Shown piece by piece: positions 33,394-41,248 of a stretch of 42,172 bases of DNA (positions are counted from its first letter, which is position 1; each line of letters starts with the position of its first letter). A program made the position numbers and the translations under genes. Origin of the DNA: an uncultured Faecalicatena sp. (GTDB lineage Bacteria; Bacillota; Clostridia; Lachnospirales; Lachnospiraceae); NCBI GenBank assembly GCA_902489075.1, contig CABTYO010000018.1, positions 1 through 42,172 on the forward strand. The letters run 5' to 3'. Below the pieces are notes generated by a model that made no database searches, was not told the DNA's origin, and was given only the letters and a program-made list of their open reading frames with translations.

Positions 33394-35046
33394 ATGGACA
33401 ACAGGTATGACAATGACAGCGATTTTGATTCTATGATCGAGACAGTAGAAGACTGGAATGACGCGGATATCGAACGGAAGAGAAGTGCGGCCTCTTATAT
33501 GGACGGCAGTGAACAGATGGAATTGACGGAAAAAGATATCCTGGGAGACCTGTTCGAAGACTGGAAGGATGATTTTACGGAGGATGACCTTCTGGGCGAT
33601 GATCTTCTGGATGAAGAAGGAAAGAAACGCACAGAGGATGGGGCCCTGAAAGAAGCTCAGGATGAGCCGGAATCTAAGGATGCCTGTGTGGAACTGACTG
33701 TCAGTGAGGACAAGATGTCGGCCACAGTCTTCCTGTATGAACCCTCAGGAAACGGACAGGATATCACGAGGCAGATGATACTGGATGCCCTGAATGAGAA
33801 GAAGATCGTGTATGGCGTTGATACGAAAAGAATCGATGAGATCGTGGAGAATAAGACCTACAGACAGCTTTTCGATATTGCACAGGGGAAGCCGCCCATC
33901 GATGGGAAGAACGGGAAGATCAAGGATTATTTTCCCAGAAAAAGAGAACTGAAATTCGCCCAGACAGGCAACGGCGGGATTGACTTTAAGACCATGAACC
34001 TGATCCACAATGTGAAGAAAGGAGATGTGGTCTGTGAGATCACCATGCCGGAGGAGCCGCTGGACGGTATCGATGTATATGGAAAGCCTGCACCCGGAAA
34101 GCGCGGGAAGATGCCGCCCGTTCCCCAGGGCAGGAATATTGTTTTTTCAGAGAAAAAAGATAAATTAGTGACAGCCTGCGAGGGGAACCTGACGTTCCGC
34201 TCCGGGCGTTTCCATGTGGAAAATGTCTATGAAGTCGCAGGAAATGTGGATAACTCGGTGGGAAACATCAGCTTCACGGGAAGCGTCTATATCCATGGAG
34301 ATGTGTACGAGGGATATTCGGTGAAGGCAAAAGGGGATATCACCGTTGTAGGTATGGTAGAGGGCGCGGAGCTGATTGCCGGGGGAGATATCCTCCTCCA
34401 CAAAGGGATGCGCGGCATGAAGACAGGAGTCCTCAAGGCTGGAGGCACGGTGACCGGAAAGTTCCTGGAGGACTGTACGATCTACGCCAAGGGGAATGTG
34501 GAAGCGGAGTATATCATCAATTCCCAGGTATCCTGTGAGCAGGATGTCATCCTGGCGGGAAAAAAGGGCGCCTTTATCGGAGGACGCTGTGCCGTATACA
34601 ATACCATGCGGGTGAAGACCGTCGGGGCCATGAGCCATGTCCCTACGGAGATTATCCTGGGTGTGACGCCGGAGCTTCTGGACCACATGGACCAGACAAA
34701 GGCGGAGCTGGCGGAGGTGACCAAGAAGCTGATTGACTGCAAGAAGGATATGGATTATCTGACAGCCAAGCAGCAGGCCGGGACGATCACAGAGAAGCAG
34801 AAGCGCAGCCTTAACGAATTGAAGATCCAGGAGCCGGTGAATAAGATGATGCTCAAGCAGCTCCGCAGGCGTCTGGCAGAGATGAACCAGCGGATCCAGG
34901 AAGTGGGGAAAAGCCGCCTGACTGCGGATATTGTCCATGAAGGAACTGTGATAAGGATCGGGAATGCCGCACTGACTATCAAGAGGCAGGAAGAGTGCTG
35001 CTCGTTCTACTTTGCGAATGGAGAGATACAGAAGGGGATGCGGTAA
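33394..35046 (+). CDS. FapA/DUF342 family protein
   Basis: A 550-aa cytoplasmic protein. The N-terminal 90 residues are highly acidic and probably disordered. Residues about 100-240 are the FapA N-terminal domain (VYGVDTKRIDEIVENKTYRQ and GKPPIDGKNGKI). About 245-420 is a right-handed beta-helix with regular short Gly-bounded strands (GSVYIHGDVYEGYSVKAKGD, ITVVGMVEGAELIAGGDI). A coiled coil (about 430-510) and a small beta domain end it. FapA proteins are linked to flagellar assembly and polar placement in vibrios; here the place in the flagellar operon is the main clue. RBS AGGAGG. Confidence 0.85.
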   Translation: MDNRYDNDSDFDSMIETVEDWNDADIERKRSAASYMDGSEQMELTEKDILGDLFEDWKDDFTEDDLLGDDLLDEEGKKRTEDGALKEAQDEPESKDACVELTVSEDKMSATVFLYEPSGNGQDITRQMILDALNEKKIVYGVDTKRIDEIVENKTYRQLFDIAQGKPPIDGKNGKIKDYFPRKRELKFAQTGNGGIDFKTMNLIHNVKKGDVVCEITMPEEPLDGIDVYGKPAPGKRGKMPPVPQGRNIVFSEKKDKLVTACEGNLTFRSGRFHVENVYEVAGNVDNSVGNISFTGSVYIHGDVYEGYSVKAKGDITVVGMVEGAELIAGGDILLHKGMRGMKTGVLKAGGTVTGKFLEDCTIYAKGNVEAEYIINSQVSCEQDVILAGKKGAFIGGRCAVYNTMRVKTVGAMSHVPTEIILGVTPELLDHMDQTKAELAEVTKKLIDCKKDMDYLTAKQQAGTITEKQKRSLNELKIQEPVNKMMLKQLRRRLAEMNQRIQEVGKSRLTADIVHEGTVIRIGNAALTIKRQEECCSFYFANGEIQKGMR

Positions 35047-35137
35047 GAGCATCCGGTAGAGAACATCTGGCAGAAAGTCCGCAGGGAGAAGCGGTAGAGG
35101 ACATTTGCCAGTCGTTACAGAAGGGGGGAAAGGGAGC

Positions 35138-36529
35138 ATGGCGGATATCTTAAAAGTGACAGCGCCCATGGTGAGCAAAAATGTAGTCCAGACCAATAAA
35201 GCGGCGCAGGATCCGTCGGTTCCCTTTGACCTTCAGGAGATCAGCCACATCGTCCGCAACAACCAGTCCAGTGAACTGTTAGGGCAGCATAATGTCTACC
35301 AGAATGAGACCGGGGCTGCGGTTCTGATGAACCTGCTCAAAGACCCCGATGTGACGGTCAATTATTTGAAGAATATCTATATGCTGGAGGAAATCATCAA
35401 CCTGCTTCCGGTCAACAACAATACCGTGACGCAGGAGATACAGCAGCTTTTTCAGTCCCTTCTGATCCACCCGGATCAGATCGTGGAGGAACTGATGCGG
35501 CAGGAATATTCCTCCACTTTATTCAAGGGTGAACTGTTCGACTTTCTGCGCGGGCTGCTTCATGAGACTCCGGGCATCCGGCAGGAGGTCGCAGAGCTTC
35601 TGAAAGCCATGAACGGGATCCTGTCCAGACAGGATGTGCTGGATTCTGCCGCCAATAACCTGGACTATCTGTCCGACCAGCTCACCGGGAGCAGTACCCT
35701 GTCTGCAAAGCTGGCAGAGCTGGCGGCGCGGGCAAGATATCCGATGAGTGACGGGGAGTTCCAGTCGCTTAAGCAGAGCATCCTTGAGGTCTTAAAGGAT
35801 GTGGAAGGCAGTATCCTCTACAATCCCCAGATGGAAAAGGTCGTTCCCATCATCATCTACAATCTTTCCCGCTATCAGGACAACCCACAGTGTCTCAACG
35901 AAGCACTGCTCAATGTCCTGGTCCATGTGAACGGGCGTGAAAATAAAGAAGAGCTCAAAGCCCTGGTTTCAGACTATCTGGAGCGGTACCAGAACGGCGA
36001 AGCGGTGGAGAACCGTTCCCGGATTATGAGCATCCTTGCTGAGATCATCGGGAAACAGGACCGGGAGACGGACATCACCAGCCTGAACGGGGACAAGATC
36101 GAGAAGATTATTGTAAGCCTTCTGTCCTCCCCGTGCAACTACACGCCGCTTTTACATTTTGTGATTCCTCTTTCATACCACGATATGACAGCCTTTTCGG
36201 AGCTGTGGGTCGATCCGAATGACTATCAGGAGACAAAAGAGGGAGTCGAGCGGGGGATCCACGTGCTGATCACCTTCGATATCGAAGGGATCGGACAGTT
36301 CGAGGCGGAATTCTGGATGGCAGGCGGGGACCTGAAATTCTACCTGTTCTGTCCGAAGGAATATCATCAGATATTCTCAGGCTTAAGTGAAACCTTCGGG
36401 GAAATCATTCAGGAACACGGCTATCATCTGTCCGAACTTCGGATCGACAAGATGGAAAAGACGCGCTCCCTGATGGATGTATTTAAAACATTACCGTACA
36501 AAAGGACTGGTGTCGATGTCAAAATATAG
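35138..36529 (+). CDS. YlqG-like protein with FliK-like C-terminus
   Basis: A 463-aa, mostly helical cytoplasmic protein that I do not recognise by a firm family name. The last 130 residues are beta-rich (HFVIPLSYHDMTAFSELWVD, VLITFDIEGIGQFEAEFWM, ELRIDKMEKTRSLMD) and resemble the Flg_hook fold of FliK. It overlaps by 14 bp the gene for an FlhB C-terminal-like protein. The same pairing, ylqG-ylqH, occurs in B. subtilis, where YlqG is uncharacterised. A role in export switching or regulation is inference. ATG 35138 follows AAGGGAG; an upstream frame from 35105 is rejected. Confidence 0.6.
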   Translation: MADILKVTAPMVSKNVVQTNKAAQDPSVPFDLQEISHIVRNNQSSELLGQHNVYQNETGAAVLMNLLKDPDVTVNYLKNIYMLEEIINLLPVNNNTVTQEIQQLFQSLLIHPDQIVEELMRQEYSSTLFKGELFDFLRGLLHETPGIRQEVAELLKAMNGILSRQDVLDSAANNLDYLSDQLTGSSTLSAKLAELAARARYPMSDGEFQSLKQSILEVLKDVEGSILYNPQMEKVVPIIIYNLSRYQDNPQCLNEALLNVLVHVNGRENKEELKALVSDYLERYQNGEAVENRSRIMSILAEIIGKQDRETDITSLNGDKIEKIIVSLLSSPCNYTPLLHFVIPLSYHDMTAFSELWVDPNDYQETKEGVERGIHVLITFDIEGIGQFEAEFWMAGGDLKFYLFCPKEYHQIFSGLSETFGEIIQEHGYHLSELRIDKMEKTRSLMDVFKTLPYKRTGVDVKI

Positions 36530-36893
36530 GAAAAACAAGGCCGCAGCGTTGAAGTACAGCGCGGGTGAGGATGCCGCTCCGGTGGTAATCGCCTCGGGAT
36601 ACGGGACGGCTGCGGAAAAGATCATAGATATAGCGGAGAAAAAAGGAATTCCGGTCTTCAAGGACGACAGTGCGGCTTCCATGCTGTGCATGATGGAGGT
36701 AGGGAGCAACATCCCTCCCGAATTGTACGAGGTGGTGGCGGCGATCTACTGTAAACTGATGGAGACATCGGAGCAGATCAAGAGCAACGGAAGCGCGGCG
36801 GCGGGAAAAAGCAGCCGTACAGCCGGGAAGAAAAGCGGTGTGAGAGCAAATCTCACGAGCGGAAAAAAGAAAAGGAAAGGCACGGAGGAATAA
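36516..36893 (+). CDS. FlhB C-terminal domain-like protein (YlqH/FlhX type)
   Basis: A 125-aa soluble protein equal to the part of FlhB that lies after its autocleavage site: KNKAAALKYSAGEDAAPVVI aligns with the stretch after FlhB NPTH, followed by GTAAEKIIDIAEKKGIPVFK and GSNIPPELYEVVAAIY. The NPTH motif and the membrane part are absent. Such stand-alone domains exist in many Firmicutes and can mimic cleaved FlhB-CC in the export gate. The C-terminus is a Lys/Ser/Gly-rich tail. It overlaps the upstream gene and ends 3 bases before the PilZ gene. Confidence 0.82.
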   Translation: MSKYRKNKAAALKYSAGEDAAPVVIASGYGTAAEKIIDIAEKKGIPVFKDDSAASMLCMMEVGSNIPPELYEVVAAIYCKLMETSEQIKSNGSAAAGKSSRTAGKKSGVRANLTSGKKKRKGTEE

Positions 36894-36896
36894 AAA

Positions 36897-37505
36897 ATGC
36901 CGATTTTAGAAGATGCATACGTAGGGGCATCCTGTGTAATTAAGACAAAAAGTAATGATCTTCTGACAATGGGGACACTGCAGAAAATCAAGGAATCTTA
37001 TCTTGATATCAGCAATACAAGGAATGAATTGCCGGAGATTCCCTATAACATGCTGGTAAAGATAGAAATCTATAACTCCCAGATTGGTTTCAGGGTACTG
37101 CTTGGAAGTGTCTATATTTCTTCCTCCAGGCTCGTTCGGATCATTAATCTGAGTGAGGCTGCGGCATCCGAAAAGAGAGAATTCTTCCGGATCAACATCC
37201 GGGAACCTGGTTATCTTTATGACGAGAACGCGGATGAATTTGAGGTGGAGCTTGTAGATATCAGCCTGGGAGGCGTCCTGTTCAAGAGTAAAAGAGAGTA
37301 CCGGATCGGAGAGCAGCTGACCATCCGGATTCCCATTCTGGGGAGTACGACAGCATTTCACTGCATCGTGCGCAGACATGTGGAATTTGACAAAGGATAT
37401 CTGGGCTGTGGGTGCGAGTTCACAGAACTGACCATGCTGCAGGAAGACCAACTTTATAAATTCATGCTGAAAAAGCAGAACGACCAGTTGAAACGGGTCC
37501 GTTAG
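36897..37505 (+). CDS. PilZ-domain c-di-GMP binding protein, YcgR-like
   Basis: A 202-aa cytoplasmic protein. The N-terminal 85 residues form a YcgR-N-like barrel. The C-terminal half is a PilZ domain with both binding motifs intact: R94-x3-R98 in KREFFRINIR and D121-x-S123-x2-G126 in VDISLGGVLF. YcgR-type proteins slow the motor when c-di-GMP is high by contacting FliG or MotA. Its place at the end of a flagellar operon fits that role. RBS GGAGGAA. Confidence 0.9.
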   Translation: MPILEDAYVGASCVIKTKSNDLLTMGTLQKIKESYLDISNTRNELPEIPYNMLVKIEIYNSQIGFRVLLGSVYISSSRLVRIINLSEAAASEKREFFRINIREPGYLYDENADEFEVELVDISLGGVLFKSKREYRIGEQLTIRIPILGSTTAFHCIVRRHVEFDKGYLGCGCEFTELTMLQEDQLYKFMLKKQNDQLKRVR

Positions 37506-37517
37506 AGGAGAACACAG

Positions 37518-38453
37518 ATGAAGAAGGATATAAAAGGAACCAGTCCGTACAGGACAAGGCACCTGATGATCTATACCTTTCTCCTGATTCTGGTGCTCCT
37601 CTATTTTGCTTCCAGACAGCAGAGGCTGACCATGGAGGCGCAGCAGAAGGTGGAGGATGCGAAGAAGCGGGAAGAGGTGCAGAAGTCGGGGAAAGAGAAG
37701 GAAGAGGCAGGAGCTTCGGAGGGAAATTCGTCAGGTGGCTCGACAGGAGATTCAGCAGGAAGTCCGGTGACGGATGCAGGAGAGAATACAGCAGGAAATC
37801 CATCTGCCAACGGTGCAGATACTTCCGGGACTGATCCTGGGAAGGCTTCGGATGCTGGACTTGTTCTGAATAAAGATGAAATGTGGAGTCTGGTGCTGAC
37901 AAATGAAAGCCATCCGGTACCGGAGAACATTCAGGTGAAGTTGAAAGTGGTAGACGGGACGCCGGAATCTGTGGACGAAAGAGTGTATGATCCTCTGATG
38001 AAGATGCTAAATGCCATGAAAGAGCAGGGGATGGATCCCATCGTATGCTCTGGTTACCGCACGAAAGAAAAGCAGGAAGAGTTGTTCCAGCAGCAGATTC
38101 AGGAGTATATTGCACAGGGACACCCCCAGCAGGAGGCAGAGGAACTGGCAAAGAAAGATGTCAGTGTCCCGGAATCAGGAGAACACAGGCTGGGACTTGC
38201 GGTAGATATCTATTCCGGCGGCTATCTGCAGTTAGATCTGGGATTTGCAGACACACCGGAGGGAATCTGGCTGCGTGACCATGCCAGTGAGTATGGATTT
38301 ATCCTGCGCTACCAGCAGGGGAAGGAAGCTCAGACCGGGATCAACTATGAGCCATGGCATTTCAGGTATGTGGGTGTGAAAGCGGCTGAGTATATGAAAG
38401 AACACGACATGTGCCTGGAGGAGTTTTATATCGACCAGGGACTATATGGGTAA
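37518..38453 (+). CDS. M15 (VanY-type) D-alanyl-D-alanine carboxypeptidase
   Basis: A 311-aa membrane-anchored peptidase. One N-terminal helix (about residues 14-29), then a Glu/Lys stretch and a Ser/Gly/Thr-rich linker to about residue 110. The catalytic domain holds the VanY/DacB signatures: CSGYRTKEKQ, the zinc ligands His223 and Asp230 in EHRLGLAVDIY, and His281 in EPWHFRYV. Such enzymes trim peptidoglycan stem peptides. It follows the PilZ gene by 12 bp with GAGGAG before the ATG, so it is probably the last gene of the flagellar operon. It may help the rod or filament pass the wall, which is inference. Confidence 0.9.
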   Translation: MKKDIKGTSPYRTRHLMIYTFLLILVLLYFASRQQRLTMEAQQKVEDAKKREEVQKSGKEKEEAGASEGNSSGGSTGDSAGSPVTDAGENTAGNPSANGADTSGTDPGKASDAGLVLNKDEMWSLVLTNESHPVPENIQVKLKVVDGTPESVDERVYDPLMKMLNAMKEQGMDPIVCSGYRTKEKQEELFQQQIQEYIAQGHPQQEAEELAKKDVSVPESGEHRLGLAVDIYSGGYLQLDLGFADTPEGIWLRDHASEYGFILRYQQGKEAQTGINYEPWHFRYVGVKAAEYMKEHDMCLEEFYIDQGLYG

Positions 38454-38495
38454 AAATAGATAAAAAGTGAACGGGAAATTTGTGGATATTGACGG

Positions 38496-38522
38496 TAAAG
38501 AGTTTGGGATTCGGTCCGATAA
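38496..38522 (+). promoter_or_regulatory. Sigma-28 promoter of the flagellin gene
   Basis: TAAA (38496-38499), 15-bp spacer, TCCGATAA (38515-38522). This is the FliA/SigD consensus TAAA-N15-GCCGATAA with a single mismatch. The predicted leader is about 117 nt. Its sigma factor is encoded at 31014. Confidence 0.88.
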
Positions 38523-38602
38523 TAATAACAGAGCGGTAAGGTTGGAGAATCTGGCCGGCTCACTGTCGGACAGGGCCCGTCTGGCAGAACACATTAATAA
38601 AA

Positions 38603-38638
38603 GGGAAATGGAATTCCCGGAATCAAATTACATGGAGG
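38603..38638 (+). promoter_or_regulatory. Predicted CsrA sites in the flagellin leader
   Basis: Hairpin GGGAA (38603-38607) / TTCCC (38614-38618) displays the loop AUGGAA, matching the CsrA target ANGGA in a loop. A second AUGGA (38632-38636) overlaps the ribosome site GGAGG. The two-site layout is the one known for the B. subtilis hag leader controlled by CsrA and FliW. csrA and fliW are not in the window. Confidence 0.55.
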
Positions 38639-38645
38639 TAATGAT

Positions 38646-39842
38646 ATGAGGATTCAACACAACATTATGGCGTTAAACTCACACCGTCAATTAGGAATTA
38701 ACAATTCTAACATTTCCAAGTCTTTGGAGAAATTATCATCTGGTTACAGGATCAACCGTGCAGGCGATGACGCAGCAGGGCTGGCTATCTCAGAGAAGAT
38801 GAGAGCACAGATAAAAGGTCTGGAAGCAGCAACTGATAACTCACAGGATGCGATTTCATTGGTGCAGACAGCAGAAGGTGGATTGCAGGAAGTACATTCC
38901 ATGCTGAACCGTATGCAGGAACTGGCTACGAAGTCTTCTAATGGTACATATACTGATGATGTGGACAGAGAAGCATTGCAGGATGAAGTTAGTGCGTTAA
39001 AAGAAGAGATAAATCGTATTGCAGATAGCACTAATTTCAATGGAATCAATTTGCTGGATGGTTCCTTAATGAATAAGAGTTCCGCATCTATTCAGTTTGG
39101 TGCATCACAATATGTAGCCAGCGCAGGTGAAGCGTTTACAGGGGACGTATCAATAGAGGCGAAAAGTGCTTCTGCTGTAGGTATTAAAGCGACAGTGGAC
39201 GTTGGTGGTACAGATGTAAAAATTGAGTTAGGAGGCCAGGCAGCGGCTCAATACTCTATGTCTGATATTGAAAACGCAGTTAGGGCAGCAGCTCAAAAAT
39301 TATTAACCGATGGTACAGCGACTGATGAAAATAAAGTAAAAGCATTATTAACCTTTAAATTAGAAGGGGACACAGTTAATGTAGCAGCAGGTACTGATGT
39401 AGCAGAAGGAACTGCAACTTTAGCAGCAGATCCAAATAAAAAAGGCACATTAGTTCTTCAAATTGGAGATACAAATGATGGTTTTAATCAGTTAGCGGTA
39501 GCCATATCTGATATGCATACAACAGGTTTAGATATCGATGCTATTGATATTTCTTCAAGAGAAGGTGCATCAGATGCAATTAAAAAGATTAAGACTGCAA
39601 TTAATTCAGTATCTACACAGCGTGGTAAGTTAGGTGCCATCCAGAACCGTCTGGAACACACCATCAACAACTTGGGTGTTACAACAGAGAACATCACAGC
39701 AGCAGAGTCTCGTATCCGTGACGTAGACATGGCTAAGGAAATGATGGAATTCACAAAGAACAGCGTTCTGATGCAGTCTGCACAGGCAATGCTGGCACAG
39801 GCAAATATGCAGCCACAGTCTGTATTACAGTTATTACAGTAA
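38646..39842 (+). CDS. fliC: Flagellin
   Basis: A 398-aa filament protein. The conserved N-terminal D0/D1 part (residues 1-140) starts MRIQHNIMALNSHRQLGINN and includes LSSGYRINRAGDDAAGLAIS; the C-terminal part (about 310-398) includes LGAIQNRLEHTINNLGVTTE and ends in ANMQPQSVLQLLQ. The centre (about 145-300) is the variable surface-exposed domain and is visibly richer in A and T than the ends. GGAGG lies before the ATG. Sigma-28 promoter upstream, terminator downstream, so it is a single transcription unit. Confidence 0.96.
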   Translation: MRIQHNIMALNSHRQLGINNSNISKSLEKLSSGYRINRAGDDAAGLAISEKMRAQIKGLEAATDNSQDAISLVQTAEGGLQEVHSMLNRMQELATKSSNGTYTDDVDREALQDEVSALKEEINRIADSTNFNGINLLDGSLMNKSSASIQFGASQYVASAGEAFTGDVSIEAKSASAVGIKATVDVGGTDVKIELGGQAAAQYSMSDIENAVRAAAQKLLTDGTATDENKVKALLTFKLEGDTVNVAAGTDVAEGTATLAADPNKKGTLVLQIGDTNDGFNQLAVAISDMHTTGLDIDAIDISSREGASDAIKKIKTAINSVSTQRGKLGAIQNRLEHTINNLGVTTENITAAESRIRDVDMAKEMMEFTKNSVLMQSAQAMLAQANMQPQSVLQLLQ

Positions 39843-39865
39843 ACTTAAATGTGTTGAAGGAGGAG

Positions 39866-39893
39866 AAGCACCGCGACGGCGGTGCTTTTCTTT
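39866..39893 (+). terminator. Intrinsic terminator of the flagellin gene
   Basis: AAGCACCGC (39866-39874), loop GACG, GCGGTGCTT (39879-39887), then TTCTTT. A 9-bp GC-rich stem with a T-rich tail, 24 bases after the flagellin stop. Confidence 0.9.
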
Positions 39894-39984
39894 AACCTTA
39901 TTGAGGGTAAAGCAAAGTGGATTCAGAAGATTGATTTTGAGTTTGAGTAATTTCCCATTCTAAGCTGTTCCGTCTTGAAATCTA

Positions 39985-40013
39985 TTGTGTAATTCTTTGA
40001 AAACAGATATAAT
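39985..40013 (+). promoter_or_regulatory. SigmaA promoter of the DUF262-ATPase pair
   Basis: -35 TTGTGT (39985-39990), 17-bp spacer, perfect -10 TATAAT (40008-40013). It makes the pair independent of the flagellar operon. Confidence 0.7.
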
Positions 40014-40057
40014 ATGCATAGAGTTCGAGAAAATGGGAAGTAAAATGAGGTTTTCAA

Positions 40058-41248
40058 ATGGAAAAGAATAGGAATAAAATAGACGAAGAAAACAGATATC
40101 AAGAGGCAATTGAAACAGCACAAGAGATAGATATTATTGAAAATGTAATGATTCAAACGAGTACGACACAAATGTCTTTCAGTGCATTAATGATTGGTTT
40201 GGAAAAGGGAGACTATGTTATCCCGCGTTTCCAAAGAATGTACCGGTGGAATGAAGATCAAGTAGAAGAATTGGCTATCTCATTGGTGCGTGGAATGCCA
40301 ATACCTCCTATTTACTGCTATCGTAATAAAGAACAGCAGATTGTCATTTTAGACGGGCAGCAGAGAATTATAAGTCTTTATCTTTACTATATTGGAAAAT
40401 GTTTGAATCGTAAAAAAAATGCTTTTGTGGATTCTAAGCGCATGTTGGAAATGGGTTCAAGATTTCGAGAATACTTGGAAAGTTGTGGGTTAAGAGATAA
40501 AAGATATTCCATGAATTATAAAGGAAGTAACGGAGAAGATAAGAACGTTGATATTACTTATAGTGAGTTAAGTGATCGTTTAAAACGAAAGATTGATTTT
40601 ACACCTATAGCCATTGTTGAAATAAATGTAGATAGTAAGGAGTATAAAGAGAGAACTCTGCATAAAATATTTGCAAATTTGAATATCGGTGGTATTCCGC
40701 TGTCTAGTCAAGAATTAAGAAATGGTATTTATAGTTGTAAGTTCTATGATATGTTATATGAGATTAATGACAGTTCTTCAAAATGGAGATATTTATACAG
40801 TGGAAATCAAAATGCTGATGTCAATAAAGAAAGTAAGGATGTTGAACTGCTTTTGAGAATGTGTACCTTTAAATATTTTGTCAGCGGAAAAGATGGAAAA
40901 TTCACTTTAACAGGGTATAAGGGGAAAATTACAACTTTGCTGGATGATTTTTCTGAATTGGTTCAAGAGTTTACTGACACCCAAATTCTTGAGTATAAAG
41001 AATCCTTACTTACTTTTATTGAATCAATTGAAGGCGTAAGTGGAAAGAATAGAGGATTGGCATTGCTAAGTTTATTTGTTGTCTGGGATCGGATGGAAAC
41101 AAAACCATATATATCTAAGGAAAAATGTGATGAAATTGTTAACAGCGAAAGTTATAAAAAAACAATTCTGAGTGGTACATCGGGAAGGAATGAAATAGAA
41201 GAGCGATTAAGGAGTGTCTATGAACAGTTATCAGTCATTAGTCAATAG
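40058..41248 (+). CDS. DUF262 (GmrSD N-terminal-like) protein
   Basis: A 396-aa protein with the DUF262 ParB-like fold at residues about 38-235: YVIPRFQRMYRWNEDQVEEL (motif at 55-64), MPIPPIYCYRN, and the DGQQR box at 99-103, then IFANLNIGGIPLSSQELRN. DUF262 binds or uses NTPs and is the N-terminal half of GmrSD-type restriction enzymes and of SspE. The HNH-type C-terminal DUF1524 is not evident here. It overlaps by 29 bp an ATPase gene, which suggests a two-part complex. Base use is clearly more AT-rich than in the flagellar genes, suggesting transfer. Defence is an inference. Confidence 0.8.
   Translation: MEKNRNKIDEENRYQEAIETAQEIDIIENVMIQTSTTQMSFSALMIGLEKGDYVIPRFQRMYRWNEDQVEELAISLVRGMPIPPIYCYRNKEQQIVILDGQQRIISLYLYYIGKCLNRKKNAFVDSKRMLEMGSRFREYLESCGLRDKRYSMNYKGSNGEDKNVDITYSELSDRLKRKIDFTPIAIVEINVDSKEYKERTLHKIFANLNIGGIPLSSQELRNGIYSCKFYDMLYEINDSSSKWRYLYSGNQNADVNKESKDVELLLRMCTFKYFVSGKDGKFTLTGYKGKITTLLDDFSELVQEFTDTQILEYKESLLTFIESIEGVSGKNRGLALLSLFVVWDRMETKPYISKEKCDEIVNSESYKKTILSGTSGRNEIEERLRSVYEQLSVISQ

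Noticed and set aside
34165..35196. 343-codon antisense open frame opposite fapA
   Set aside because: Opposite a clear FapA gene inside a one-way operon; composition is that of a shadow frame.
38467..38649. 60-codon open frame (GTG start) just before flagellin
   Set aside because: No ribosome site, and the sigma-28 promoter and CsrA-type hairpin lie inside it, so it is better read as promoter and leader.
39923..40171. 82-codon minus-strand open frame before the DUF262 gene
   Set aside because: It covers the sigmaA promoter and start of the DUF262 gene, with no motif or ribosome site.
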